A stretch of 64,000 nucleotides of DNA, from contig NC_090135.1 of the NCBI RefSeq assembly GCF_040581485.1, positions 372,001-436,000 on the forward strand, read 5' to 3'. A model generated the notes under the pieces. The model ran no database searches. It was not told the origin of the DNA and worked only from the letters and a program-made list of their open reading frames with translations. Position 1 is the stretch's first letter. Every line of letters starts with the position of its first letter. The translations under genes were made by a program, and so were the position numbers. The stretch comes from Linepithema humile (lineage: Eukaryota > Arthropoda > Insecta > Hymenoptera > Formicidae). Shown in pieces: positions 22,561-34,706 of the stretch.

Positions 22561-23977
22561 GGTATCAAAACTATGGTTAATGTTGTGAGAGACACAAAAT
22601 ACAGAAATAACTCACGCTACCAGCCATAACCGGACGGAACTCTACGGCTACCCGAGAGGCGGCTTACAATGAGTGGACGTCTTCGGCGTCTTCGGTGTCG
22701 TCGGGCTGAGTCCTGGGTGTCGTCCTCACGCACTTGCGGCACACCAAACAGTGGCTCTTCTCGGCTCTGCACGTAGGTCCTCTCTAAATCCGCGTCGCCT
22801 TCCTGCGCATCCTGCCGATTTTCCGAAAAGGGGGGCCCCTGAGAACCGCCCACAGCTCATCCAGGGCGCCCCCCTCCGCTCTCTGTGGTTTCCTCAAATC
22901 TTTCGGCCGTTAACGTGTCGATGAGTCGATGTTCCCGGAAGAGACTAGTTAGGCTGGCCGGGCCATACTCCGGTCCTTCCGGGTGCAGCATCTTCGGGGT
23001 CCCCGGAGCCGTCTGCAGCCGGGCGAGGTCCGCTGCTGCGTGTTTCTGCGTTTCTTAGACTCTGTGGCTGAAACCAAAGCGGAGTTAGATGGGGCTTGGA
23101 TGGCGGAGGCGACGGGATCGCGGTACCTGACCTTATGCTGTGGGGTCACTGACGCGTGACACCCGTCGATGATCCCCCGGCGTCCGGTCTTCCTGACGAT
23201 GCTGCATCTTCGCCCTGAGGCACAAAACACGCAACGCCGCCCGCACGGGGTCTCGCCTTACAATTTAAAAACGATATTAATGACATAAAACGGGAATGAC
23301 AATACAAACAATGCGTACAAATTGTGGAGTCTCGCGGGTTGCTCTCTCCACGCGAGGAGCAACACCAGGACTCTTTGCTCCCTCGGCCGGGCTATCGCCC
23401 TTGTGACGGCGCTCGAAAAGCGTCACGTCACAGTTATAAATAATAGATTTGATATTTAGGCCTGATGGGAAGATAACTGAACATTTACGGAAGAGATCGT
23501 ATAATTAATTAATATAAAATTAATTGTTAAACATGTGTTTATGTTAAATTTGTTTGTTACAGATCTAGTTACTGAATGAGAGGCTTGAAAGATGTGCTTG
23601 AAAGAAGGCTCCGATCAATACTTTATTAAATGATTGGTTAATTGGTTAAATAACGTTGTAATTTGTTTAATAAATTTATTGTTCCCTTAGACATAACAGA
23701 TTGAATGCAGTATATTAATTATAGAAAAAGATATAAGCTGATTATGAAAGCTATTGTAATTGTTAATAGTTATGTTTAATAATTTAACATGAAATAAATA
23801 ATTTAAATTGCTACTGAGATTTATTAATTTAATGAATACTGGCGTGTGTAGTCAAATGATGTTAATACAATAATGTGTATAAAATAATGTTATATGGTAA
23901 AACGTATTTTAATTAATAATAAATAGATAACGTGAGGGTGAAATTGGTAAGAGAAAGAGATGTAGAGCAAGATTACT
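22561..23977. other. GC-rich then AT-rich stretch without recognised gene
   Basis: 22600-23430 is GC-rich and CpG-rich, with short Arg/Pro-rich frames on both strands that I do not believe. gcgctcgaaaagcgtcacgtcac at 23409 is an imperfect hairpin. From 23440 the sequence is AT-rich and featureless. Confidence 0.45.
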
Positions 23978-24125
23978 GTGAGAACGCCCTATGGGAGGCG
24001 CTAAGAATTGTGAGTTTTAGAACGCTCTACGAGAAGCGCTCGAGGAGATGAGTTTTAGAACGCTCTATAGGAAGCGCTCAAGGAGATGAGTTTTAGAACG
24101 CTCTATGGGAAGCGCTCAAGGTAGG
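23978..24125. repeat. 38-bp tandem repeat, four units
   Basis: gagttttagaacgctctaY recurs at 24012, 24050 and 24088 with a diverged first unit from about 23978 (gaacgccctatgggaggcgct). Each unit carries AACGCTCTAtrGGAAGCGCTC. Confidence 0.8.
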
Positions 24126-25340
24126 GAGGGAAAAGCTCTATTATTACACCTTATTAACTTAATTATTAATTAATGTTAATGTTTATTGTTTATAAAATAT
24201 AATGGTTCAGTTACTAGAATAAGTTGACTAGTTATGCCATAAATAATTGAGTAATTTATACTTTAGAATTGCGCGTAAATGACAGCGCTTTAACGTAATT
24301 GTTTAATTATAAATTATATAAGTAGTCTGTTAAATATAAGTATACTCACAGTTAGATATGTTCACAATTGTTTATAAAATGACGTTTGTAATAAGGGCAC
24401 TGTTTAATGTTTAAATCGTTTACCACTATTTTGTTTATAATTATAAATTGTTGAAAAGTAGTTAATTAAGCATGTATAAAAATTATTATTAAAAGCATTA
24501 GAGAAGCGTTAGTGAGATGGTAGTACAATAGCAATGTTAATAAATTGTTCACTTACCTTTGGTGCAGTAAATGGGTTTACTGTTACAAAGACCTTATTTG
24601 TTATTAACAATCCTTCGCAGTGTGTTGTAGATTGATAATTGCACAGTTGTGGAATGGTGTTGACTCGTGGTTATTAGTTTAAGTGTTGTAAAGTTTATTT
24701 AACACTGACGCACTTTATTATCGATTGCCACTAAGGCTCACACTTTATTTAGTTTACTTATACAATAATTTAAGCGCGTATAACAATTAAAAGGCGGAAG
24801 GCCGACTTACACGTGGTGACTAATTTTTAGGTTAAGTCCCGGACTGAGAATACTGAATTATTACTAGTAGATCAAGTCGTCAAGTGAAGAAGTAAAGACT
24901 GTGTAGTTAAGTAGGCTCTTGACGAGGATGATCGCTTATATAAGGGCTATCCCTACTCTCTTGACTTGCGCATTGGACATCGTATGATCAATCGCGTGAT
25001 CTGTACATTCCTTTCGGATGTGATCATTGAGTCACACCTGTGTTTACATTCGTATAGTCTGAGATGAAAGTTTAGGTTAGGTTACAGGTGCTGCTAAAAG
25101 TATTTCGACCTAGTTACTTTTCGTTGCCACTAGCGGTCGACCATAGACTAGTATAATAGTGAATTCGTATTACATGTCATTTCGAGTTTCGGCTTTCTAC
25201 TGTTTGATTTTATAATTTAGGTATAACAAATCGTCGTTTTGTAATTATAGCTTTCTAGTTAATAACATTGTTGGCTTTTTGTTTAAACTATTAAAGGTTA
25301 TAACGCAATTAGTATAACTATCTGTAATTATTATTGTTAA
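24126..25340. other. AT-rich stretch without recognised gene
   Basis: No convincing frame, RNA gene or element end was seen. The only GC-richer part (24800-25130) includes a single-copy gttaggttacag telomere-like word at 25074. Confidence 0.5.
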
Positions 25341-26500
25341 TAAAGTTTTAAAATTTCCCGTGTATACGAGAGCGAGAAAGCGGAGAGAGTAGAGTATGGG
25401 GACCTTAGGTGGAGTCGCCATACGTAACACCCTCCAAGTCCCGAGTTTCCCCGGGAGGTCAGCATATGGCGCGGGCACCGGGAATAAACATCCGGTGCAC
25501 TGGCCTTCGGCCTCTTACTCCTGGTTTTACCCAGTGGCTTTCGGAGGTCCCACACCTCCGACAATGTGGGCACCGCAGTGGGCGCAGCTACGCGGGAGGC
25601 TCCACGGACGGTCGGGGCAGGAAAAGTTGCGACCCACTTCGCGCCTTACCCGCCGTGGCGACCAGCAGACTCCTCGACTGATCACTCCGAAACCGGTAGA
25701 ACCGGGACGCACTCCGGTAGTGATTGGTCCTCACTGCTCGACCTTGCCTCGGAATACTTTTGAGCGGCCCAAGCAGCTACCCTCCGCCTTCCGACCCCGC
25801 CTCGGAATACGTCCGAGCGGCTCGGAATGGCCCAGCCCGACGAGCCCGGGAGTTCCGGGACATTGACGGCCCGTCGCTCTCCTTCACGACTTCGTACTCG
25901 AGGACCACGTCCACGAGTCGTTTGATCGGAAAGGGAGAGCCGCCATTGTGAGACACCGCTTTCCTCCCATGCCAGGCCGCCTTTCCTCTCCCAAAACCGG
26001 AAGAGGAAGAGTCGGCCCCAGACACAAGAAAGACCGGCACCCACATCGACCCCTTTAGGCGAGGTCACCGAAATGACCCACCAGAGATCCGTCATTCCGG
26101 AGCAGCAACCCCAGCTAGGACAGGTCTCGACCCTGAGGAGAGCACCCCCCTGACCAGCCGCCCCACAGGGCTAACAAGCCTGGCCGCCCGTGCACGGAAG
26201 AGAGATGGAAATCTCCCCTTAACGGTGCCGTGCCACCGGGCGATTGAAGTCAGGGCCACCAACCTCTACCGGCAATTGGGATAAATCTCTGAGGGAGTTG
26301 CCGGGCTCCCGTTCCCTCCATAGAAGGAACCGTGCGCTCTTAGCACCGTAAAAAGACCCAAATGGGCCATCCCACGGTGAGCCTCCTCACCACGACAAGG
26401 TGGCGCACAACGAGGAGGAAAGTGAAGTGCCCAAAGGTCCAACACAAAGGTTTAAGGAAAACCTACAACACCAGTTTTGACGACTGAAAGTCGTCCCATT
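25341..26500. other. GC-rich block, probably a non-LTR or other TE remnant
   Basis: The base composition changes sharply at about 25360. Overlapping frames on both strands (to 156 codons) show only Arg/Pro/Ser-rich low-information sequence. cacgacaaggtggcgcaca at 26391 returns as catgacaaggtggcacacc at 27723, so the two sites probably border one repetitive unit containing the 111-bp repeats. Confidence 0.4.
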
Positions 26501-26589
26501 ACGAGGGGTTTTTTCAATCATGGGAACTTTATCAGAAAACCCAGGTTTGATCACGAAGTTATTCCTTCTCCGGGACGTTTTTTTCTCGC

Positions 26590-27420
26590 TTCTCCGGGTC
26601 GTTACTCCGGGACGTCGGGCGCCATAGGCTTGGTAGCTACCTTCGCTACCTACCGGGTTGTCCACTCCCAGGGATCTCCATTTGAGACTTTTCATTAGGA
26701 GGTATCTCAACCCCCGGTTGTTTATCGAGGTTTTCCTTCCTCGGGGCGATTTTTGTTTAGCCTGGATCCCGGCCAGCTGGTTATTTCTATTTAAGATTTT
26801 TTATTAGGAGGTATCCTTAAACCGCGATTTTTTAACGAGGTTTTTCTTCCTCGGGGCGATCTTTGTTTAGCCTGGATCCCGGCCAGCTGGTTATTTCCAT
26901 TTGAGACTTTTCATCAGGAGGTATTCTCAAACCCCTGGTTTTTTAACGAGGTTTTCCTTCCTCGGGACGATCTTTGTTAAGCCTGGATTCCGGCCAGCTG
27001 GTTATTCCTATTTGAGACTTTTCATCAAGAGGTATTCTCAAACCCCCGATTTTTTAACGAGGCTATCCATCCTCGGGGCGATCTTTGTTTAGTCTGGATT
27101 TCGGCCAGCTGGTTATTTCCATTTGAGATTTTTTATCAGGAGGTATTCTCAAACTCCCGATTTTTTAATGAGGTTTTTCTTTCTCGGGGCGATCTTTGTT
27201 TAGCCTGGATCCCGGCCAGCTGGTTATTCCCATTTGGGACTTTTCATCAGGAGGTATTCTCAAACCTCTGGTTTTTTAACGAGGTTTTCTTTCTTCGGGA
27301 CGATCTTTGTTAAGCCTGGATTCCGGTCAGCTGGTTATTCCCATCTGAGATTTTTCATCAGAAGGTATCTCAAACCCCCGGTTTTTGTGATAAGGTATTC
27401 CTTCCTCGGCTTTTTAGGGC
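26590..27420. repeat. 111-bp tandem repeat, about seven units
   Basis: tcgggRcgat recurs at 26741, 26851, 26962, 27073, 27183 and 27295, with a last, divergent unit at 27406, giving spacings of 110-112 bp. Each unit has GGCCAGCTGGTTAT (or gtcagctgg) and TCARGAGGTAT. A 111-bp unit is 37 codons, so plus-strand frames show a repeated 37-residue pattern, but 110- and 112-bp units break it. Confidence 0.9.
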
Positions 27421-27990
27421 ATACAGGCTGGCGGAGGGAAAGGGGGAGGGAAAAAGAAAGGGGAGGGTGGGAGAGGGTAAGGAGGGAGTAGGAAAAGGAA
27501 GAAAAAAGGATACAATCTACAGTGGCCTATTTTGAGGTTTTCCCCCTCAGTTTTTTTTACAGAGTTGTACTTCTCTGACCAAATTTTAGGTCATAAAGTG
27601 AAGTGCAAGCCTTTGAGCCTTTTTTGGGTATGGCGCCCCAAGTTTTTATAACGGAGTTAAGCTTCTCCGGGTGTACTCTTAGACCCCGCATCTCCAAGTG
27701 GATTTGCGGGGAGCCCTAGCACCATGACAAGGTGGCACACCGTCGCCAGGGACCTTTATGTAACCTGATACTCCCCTTGTAACTTGATACCCCTTTATAA
27801 TCTGATACCAAACATTACCCTCTCCAATTCTAAGAAAACATTATCTCCTCTCCTCCAAAACGACCCCCACCACTCAAAAATTACCCCTTCCCCCTCAAAC
27901 TCTTCCCCTCTTCACCCGCACCTCCCTCATTGCTCTTCGGTTAGAACCCCCCTAGTATATCTACTTATGTAACTTATGATTAGCTTTATT
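27421..27990. other. Purine-rich then C-rich spacer
   Basis: 27430-27510 is nearly all purine (gggaggg/aaaag) on the plus strand; 27780-27950 is C-rich and low in G. No gene seen. Confidence 0.5.
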
Positions 27991-29470
27991 TCATAATATA
28001 AAATCGTCTTCACGAAATATATCTTTCCATTCTTCAGTTGTCATCATGCATGTACGACATAGTCGATAAGCAGATGTAGACTCTTTGAAACTTTCTAATA
28101 ATGCTGCTACAGTAGTATCACAAGCACAGAAGAGTAAAGAACCTTTAATATTTTTAATGTCACCTTTTACATTAATATTTATGCCTTCTGATTCTAACTT
28201 CTTCATGTTTGACATAAATGGTTCCAATATTTTGTCTAAAGCACCAGGTTTTTTGAGATATCCCGTCTTTGTAATTTCGTACAATTAAAAAGCATTCTGA
28301 TTTGATCGTAATTCCGGATGTATATTACCAAGTGTCCAATAAAACATTGACATTTTATAAATTTTAGACGCTCCTCCAAGAGGATTAGTGATACCAAGAT
28401 CATCGTAATAAAATATTATGACCAATGATTTGTTATGATTGGAAAAGAATTCACTCTTACGATAATGAGATCCATTTAATACAGTATGATATACAAGGTG
28501 TCTGGCAATAATTGTCCTACCGGTCATATACAGGTAGAGGTCAAACCGAGTAGAAAAGTCCTTTACCATTTTTTGATTTTCGTAATAAGTACTGAGTAAT
28601 TAACGAAAAAAGATCGGCGAATCCGCGCGAGTAAAGCGCGCGCGGCGAGAAGGACATTCCACTGCTATGCGATCACTAGGCGTGCGATGAAGCGTTAGGA
28701 GGAGCGCTCTACAAATGACAACGGCAATATACGAGCGGCGCGTAACGCTAGATCCTTGCGTCCTCAGTACTTATATACAAAAATAAAAAAATGATAAAAG
28801 ACTTTTCTACTCGGTTTGACCTCCTCTACCTGTATATGACCGTTGAGGTGATTATTGCCAGACACCTTATAGTCTATCTTCATACTGTTTAAAATGTTCA
28901 ATATTTAACAATATTTGCTCGTTTATGAAAAGATTTTTCAAATTGTCTAAAAATAGAACTGTATATGCATCATATGTAATATCAATGATTTTAGGAAAAT
29001 TATTTGTTCTTTTTTTCTTCTATTTTGTACCAGTACTAAGAGAAATTTTTGTTTGAGATACCATATAAAATTTTTTAACAAATATTTTATCCAATATTTT
29101 TTTCGTTTTTATATTAGAAAATATAGTAGAAGGATACTTTTTCTTGTATATTTTTTTAATATCCTCAAAATTAATTAAATATGTCTCGGGATTACTTGCT
29201 TGTTTCAATTCTCTGAAAAAATTAAATAGTTATAAATTTACATAAATACATAAAAAAGATACTTGTATAATACTTGAGTAAACTTACTAATATAATACTT
29301 GAGTAAACTTCGAACAAATTTGTAATGCCATCAATTATTTGCTTAATAGTTGTATGAGAGACCTTACAATTTTTAGGCACGTTGATAATTAATTGAATTG
29401 CATTCAATTGAAGTAGATTTAAAGCTGATGTTTGAATTGATTCGTCGTCTTTATCAACGTATTAATATTG
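27991..29470 (-). pseudogene. Decayed transposase-like gene of a widespread animal TE family
   Basis: Minus-strand pieces in protein order: 29470-29290 (LNAIQLIINVPKNCKVSHTT, ending at a possible GTAAGT donor), 29215-28870 after a clear tttttcag acceptor (ELKQASNPETYLINFEDIKK, then one frame change near 29030, then LFLDNLKNLFINEQIL), 28490-28285 (VIIFYYDDLGITNPLGGASK) and 28284-27991 (GSLLFCACDTTVAALLESFK, YRLCRTCM). The …YYDDLGITNPLG… and LLFCACDTTVAALLESF… blocks match a large TE-derived protein family whose name I cannot fix. A MITE insertion and the frame change disable it. Confidence 0.6.
28495..28868. mobile_element. Foldback MITE inserted in the transposase pseudogene
   Basis: Terminal inverted repeats of about 77 bp (aaggtgtctggcaataat…gtagaggtcaaaccgagtagaa at 28495-28573 and its complement at 28786-28868) enclose a GC-rich core. 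The host protein sequence resumes on either side. No clear target duplication was identified. Confidence 0.75.
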
Positions 29471-29759
29471 TTGCGTTCTTGCCGTTTTGACTTTTATCGC
29501 CCAATATCGCGTTTAACAGCTGATGGAACCGCAATCAATATATTGATTTGCGGAATTAATAAAAGAGGATAGTTGCTAAGAAATAATAGATGTTTAATAG
29601 TTACTAGGATATTATAAATAAACAAGTTGTTGCTAGGAGATTGTAAACAAGAAAACAGATGTCAGATTTTCGGGAGCAGAAAAGTGCGGTTTCTGCTAGC
29701 TCAGCGGTGTACGATTAAAACGGGATTCTGTGTAATTCTGTTCAGTGTTATATGTATTA

Positions 29760-30100
29760 AAGTTTCTGTTATTGTCTACACTGCAAATCCAAATGTGTAA
29801 AAAATACACACTTAAAGTGTGTAAAATTATGTAGTCACTTATTACGCATTTGTACGCGTGTTATTTTTTTACATATTTTATCTGTGTAATTTTACACAGT
29901 TAAATGCGTATTTTTCACACGCTTAAACATTAAATTATATATTTAAAATGTGTAATTTTTTGATATTAGGAATAGGTCACTTATTGTCGTTATAATTTAT
30001 AAAAACATAATAATTTTTTATAAATTATAACAATAAATGATTTATTTCTAATATTAAAAAATTACACATTTTAAATATATAATTTAATGTGTTAATTTAT
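29760..30100. repeat. AT-rich MITE-like inverted repeat
   Basis: ttaaattatatatttaaaatgtgtaa at about 29931 pairs with ttacacattttaaatatataatttaa at 30061-30087 around a second inverted repeat (ttataatttataaaa / ttttataaattataa). To the left, gtgtaaaaaatacacacttaaagtgtgtaaaa is also near-palindromic. Confidence 0.6.
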
Positions 30101-30161
30101 TAATTATTTATTATTAATTTTATAAATTAATAACAGTTATTAATTTTTATAAATTATTTAT

Positions 30162-30629
30162 TTAATATCTTTGGATTATATATATATATACATATCGTAA
30201 TCCGACTAGTAAACAATCTAACATTAAGCCGTTTTCGTTTAAATGATGATCGCAACATAAACAATATTTTGGAACATAAATATTCATCTTGACAAAAATA
30301 TCAATCCTACATTTTAATGGCAGTCTCTTTACTCCATAAAGTGTATTACAAACCAAACAAGTATTGGACAATGTTTGACTCAGAACATTAAGTCTCATAC
30401 AAGATGGATTATTTTCTAAAATACGTATTTCTTGGCTTATTGATATGTTACAATTATTGCATTTTCGAGTCTCATTCACGATTTCCATAGCAGGTTTACC
30501 TGCTTCTCTTCGCCTGTTTATAGCGATTTCTTGTTTTATAGCATTATTTTCATGACTCAGTTTTACTATAACACGAGGTATTAATGCGCTGTCGCATATA
30601 AAACATGGAATTCGATTTCTTTGGGACAT
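30162..30629 (-). CDS. Zinc-binding N-terminal fragment of a PIF/Harbinger (ISL2EU)-like protein
   Basis: A 155-codon minus-strand frame from ATG 30629. It contains several CxxC pairs (CFIC, CNNC, CLVC, CLCC) and the block LPLKCRIDIFVKMNIYVPK followed by YCLCCDHHLNENGLML. This cysteine/histidine block with an 'IYVP..CCxxH' core is like the N-terminal region of ISL2EU-type transposase proteins. The last 15 residues run into a TA microsatellite and are probably not original; the DDE domain was not found downstream. It may be a solo exon or a truncated gene. The family call is from memory. Confidence 0.45.
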   Translation of the reverse strand: MSQRNRIPCFICDSALIPRVIVKLSHENNAIKQEIAINRRREAGKPAMEIVNETRKCNNCNISISQEIRILENNPSCMRLNVLSQTLSNTCLVCNTLYGVKRLPLKCRIDIFVKMNIYVPKYCLCCDHHLNENGLMLDCLLVGLRYVYIYIIQRY

Positions 30630-30882
30630 GAAAAAAAAAATAAAAAATTTTTTAAACCTTGTATTACAAGTTTAATAGAAAGTTGATTTTTATTAAAAAA
30701 ATTTTTACAGAAAAATAATTAACTGAAAAAAACTAATAGTATGAAGTAGTCGTGAAAACAACTGTTGTGGAACCAATAGTTTCTACATAAATAAACACTC
30801 TATATATATGTATATATACACATATGTATATATAGTCGACTTTCCATAAAACAGCTCCGTAAAATCGCGTTTTTCCTCGATA

Positions 30883-31271
30883 CAGTGGAATCTCTAGAGA
30901 GCGGACTAAACGGGGCTCTGGTCTCTAGCTCAAGGTTACCCTCACTCCTGCTAAGTTCAGGACCGTAAGAAGGTATCGCTTTGTCTACTTATTTTATATT
31001 TATATATAGCCATTGATACAAAAGTACACTGTCGACTTATTGACATAAAACATAATATTTAATAGTTACTCGCGTGATTTTTCCCCGTAAAACATAACGT
31101 TTTTACGCTGCCGACAAAAGATACATGTGTATTGCACCCGCTTGTGTCGGTCGCTACGTCGCTGAGCGATGACTCCTTTCCATGTTCTCAAGGAGGCGCT
31201 TCATATATGGTTTAGAGCATGGAAGGGATCAAATCCGCTATTGAGAGGTCTATTATTGAGAGATTCCATTG
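30883..31271. mobile_element. Non-autonomous Tigger/pogo-type element
   Basis: A 389-bp segment bounded by TA (30881-30882 and 31272-31273). Ends are cagtggaatctctagagagcgga and tccgct…gagagattccattg, imperfect inverted repeats resembling pogo/Tigger ends. No coding capacity. Confidence 0.6.
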
Positions 31272-31437
31272 TACATATAATACGCATGTGTTACCGCCGG
31301 TACCTCATGTTTTTCACGCCAATTGAACTAGCATTTATGTCTTTGTTCTTTATGTCTACTTTAGTAATTACATTAAATATGCTCGCACGTACGCACACAC
31401 ACCCACAAATCCACACCCACACTCACCCACCCACTCA

Positions 31438-31442
31438 CTCAC

Positions 31443-31484
<42 letters not shown>
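31438..31484. repeat. (CA)n microsatellite
   Basis: About 20 uninterrupted CA units, preceded by impure cacccacactcaccc. Confidence 0.95.
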
Positions 31485-31743
31485 TTTCATATATTTTAAC
31501 TGTACATGTTTGAACACAATCGCAGGTAAGCAGGTAAGAGCAGTACAGTTGATAACTCATTTACTTAAAATAAACGATTTTTGGCAGTTTTTGACCCTTC
31601 CAATGATTCTGGAGGCCCAACTTTGACCCAAATTTGATTTGTGGAGCTTCATACTCACAGACTTTTCTCAGGGAATCATAAACTATCGATCCCCAGAGTT
31701 TCAAAAAATTTGACCGAAATGCAACTTCCCGTGGTTTTGTAGA

Positions 31744-32222
31744 GTGGCCTTCACTTGGACACAGTTCAATTGGACACGTTGCATTTGGACACGGTTCATT
31801 TGGACACAGAAAGTCGCGCACGGTTCAATTGGACACAGTACAATTGCGCACCGTTTACTTGCGCACTGTTCATTTGGACACAGAAAGTTGCGCACCGTTC
31901 ATTTGGACACCGTTCGTTTAGACACCGTTCATTTGGACACCGTTCGTTTGGACACCGTTCGTTTGGACACCGTTTGTTTGGACACCGTTCGTTTGGACAC
32001 CGTTTATTTGCGCACTGTTCGTTTGGACACAGAAAGTTGCGCACTGTTTGTTTGGACACAGAAAGTTGCGCACCGTTTGTTTGGACACAGAAAGTTGCGC
32101 ACTGTTCGTTTGGACACCGTTCGTTTGGACACCGTTCGTTTGGACACCGTTCGTTTGGACACCGTTTATTTGCGCACTGTTCAGTTGTGCATCGCTCAAT
32201 TGTGCGTTCGCTTGGACACGAA
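31744..32222. repeat. 15-bp minisatellite (cgtttggacaccgtt)
   Basis: Tandem 15-bp units, interspersed with aGAAAGTTGCGCACtGTT variants. Because 15 is divisible by three, all six frames stay open in places (RSFGH, DTVRL, CPNER, NGVQT repeats). The left flank (31560-31740) shows no gene. Confidence 0.92.
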
Positions 32223-32224
32223 AA

Positions 32225-32540
32225 GATACATATACCATTCGTTTTGATATGTAATATATGGAAATAAATTAAGAATAATTTGTGAAAAAAATAATTATAC
32301 AATGTTTTTATTGAATTTTATACCGGTAAATAAACGTGAAGTGTGAAATTGTAAATATACATGTGACATTAAAGATTATTAAAGGTTACTTCCCAAAAAG
32401 TGAAATAAGACGCATGCGATATATGTACCATTCGTTTTGATATGTAATATATGGTGAGAAATAAAGAACAATTTGTAAAAAATATAACTAAGTGTGTTCA
32501 TTTAGTGTTATACCGGTTAATAAACGTAAAGTGCATGAAA
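32225..32540. repeat. Diverged direct duplication of about 190 bp
   Basis: gatacatataccattcgttttgatatgtaatatatgg at 32226 and gatatatgtaccattcgttttgatatgtaatatatgg at 32417 start two related segments, each ending ataccggtWaataaacgt. Confidence 0.75.
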
Positions 32541-32561
32541 TCAAAGAAAAATGACTTTGAA

Positions 32562-32583
32562 AGGTTAGGTTAGGTTAGGTTAG
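32562..32583. repeat. Interstitial telomere-type repeat (TTAGG)n
   Basis: Four units of ggtta reading gaaaggttaggttaggttag, the canonical insect telomere motif. It is short, so it is a dispersed interstitial site and not a chromosome end. Confidence 0.8.
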
Positions 32584-34271
32584 ATCTGTCAATGTAAAAT
32601 GTAAGAAAAATTTATCGAGACATGAAAAAAAAATGTTTTATTATTTAGGTAGAAAAATGTTTTATTTTTAACAATTTCTGAACTTTTTAGCTTATAACTG
32701 CGTCAGGCATAAGCAGCATTCATATAAAATATTTATTTACATGTTACAAGAAATAAATGTTTTACAATATTTATACTTTTGAAAAAAAATACAACACGAA
32801 ATTACAGAGCAATTTACATTATTAAAAAAAGTAATAAAAGTATCTCGACATTTTGTACATTTGTACAATGTAAAATCTCTATATGTTAACTTGTATGTCA
32901 ATCGTAATTACTTAGAGTAATTATATGAGCGAATTTTTATAACAGTACGTTTCTGAGAAAATATGAACGGTTTTCTCTAATAAGACGTAATGAAGAAATG
33001 AATGCAAAATTGTGTGTTGCCAATCAACTTGTAGCTAAATATTCACAACGATCGGATATAATAAATAGTAATCATCCCAGCTATGACAGTCAGATATAAC
33101 GGTACATTTCATCGATTACATATGAATTAATTTGTGCAAATGTGTGAGATACCAAACGTTCTCTACTTATATTCAAATAAAAACGAAGCACTAATACTAA
33201 ATATATAAAATGCGGCACACTATATTTTAAATATTTATTTAAACAATAGTTTAAAGTGAAAAATAAGAATTGAAATATCTTTGGCTCAAGAAACATACAT
33301 TTGCAGAAATTAAATCTGTATCTTCATATAAATGACCTATATTACTTAGAAGTATAAAACTATCACAACACTTAGTACATATTCGTAACAGTATTACAGA
33401 AAAAAGTAAAAGTATCTTTGGCATCTTATAGCTTTGCACAAATTGGAATCTCTAATTACGTTATATGCGAAAGATACATTTTTCTTAGAATATAAAATGC
33501 TGCCATTTCTATAATGATACGTCTTTTGAAAGATATAACTCATAGTCATTCTTACTCATAGTTATAAACAGGAAAAAAATTAAAAAATTTGACGTCATCC
33601 ATCAATTTGTAGCTAAATGTTCAATGCAATTGGATAAAATAAATTGTACGTACCATTATAGCAAAGACATTCCGGTACATTTAATTGATATCAACTTCTC
33701 AACTCTACTTATATTTAGGTAATAATCTTTGGTATTATATATAAAATACATACAATAAGTCAGATACTTTGCCTTATTTGGTTAAGGCTGTATAATAGTA
33801 TAAAATAAAATCACAGTTTCATACTATATGTAACAAAAAAAGAATAAAAACATTCATATATCTTTGACGCAAGAAACATACATTTACAGAAATTGAATGT
33901 CTGTATCTGATTATAAATTATACCTATATTTTGACTTAAAATAAATCTGAAAAAAGCTGAAATTTCTATAATCTATACATCTTTCAAAATATACAAACTA
34001 TTATTCTGAGGGTGATCCTACAACGCAAATTGTCGCCTGATTGTCAGTCAATACAAAGTATTTTTCAGTTAAAGCCATTATTAAGTTGTCATTCTTCGCG
34101 ATAAAAACCGAAATTTTCAATGCACTGTAGAACCACTCTGTAGACAAATAGAAAAAAGTGTAACGTGTTTAGCACTTATTATCGGAGAAAAGAATCGAAC
34201 TTTTATCTATCTTATTAAAGTAAGTTATTAACTCCGCTTGCAACAATGTATAATCAATCTATAGATGTGTA

Positions 34272-34324
<53 letters not shown>

Positions 34325-34530
34325 TTCCAAAGTAAAATTACACAAACATCTATCTCTATCACAGAATCTTTTTGTCATCAATATTGATATCATTCGAGTA
34401 ATATTGATATCAGTGTTTTTGAAACTTAAATTCTCGAAACTCATCAAGTAATATTAATATCAGCAATTTTGAAATTTAAATTTTTTACGTGGATAGATAT
34501 AAATGTTTTATGTAGATAGATATGAATGTT
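32584..34530. other. AT-rich stretch, diverged duplication, no gene
   Basis: 33000-33440 and 33590-33960 are related by an old tandem duplication (for example tcaatttgtagctaaat, ctctacttatatt, gcaagaaacatacattt in both). An (AT)n microsatellite lies at 34270-34321. Confidence 0.55.
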
Positions 34531-34706
34531 TTATGGTTTTCTAATTCTTACGTAATTATCATATGTTACGTTACATATCGGACATTGATCGGCTTCTAAA
34601 CGTTCGATGCATAAAAAGCAACAAGCCAAATGACCGCAAGGTATAAAAGCATGTGTACGCTCGTTTACAAGACACACAGTACATATGTTTTTCGTACATT
34701 CTTCTT
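34531..34706 (-). CDS. RING-finger terminal exon (alternative last exon of the FLYWCH-MULE gene?)
   Basis: No ATG opens this frame, so it is easily missed. After a ctgcatcag acceptor, bases 34706 down to 34531 encode a complete C3HC4 RING: ICTVCLVNERTHAFIPCGHL then ACCFLCIERLEADQCPIC, and a TAA stop 18 codons on. A RING binds E2 enzymes in ubiquitin ligases. The exon enters with two bases completing a codon, exactly the phase in which exon 8 of the FLYWCH-MULE gene ends (35643), so splicing exon 8 to it would stay in frame and give a 582-residue FLYWCH-MULE-RING protein. It may instead be the last exon of another gene. Splicing is inferred from phase alone. Confidence 0.6.

Noticed and set aside
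25396..26095. GC-rich frames of up to 156 codons
   Set aside because: Open on both strands through GC bias, low-information Arg/Pro/Ser sequence, no recognisable domain.
31169..31513. 114-codon frame ending in Thr/His repeats
   Set aside because: It spans the end of a Tigger-type MITE and a CA microsatellite.
32562..32583. Chromosome end
   Set aside because: Only four telomere units with unique sequence on both sides.
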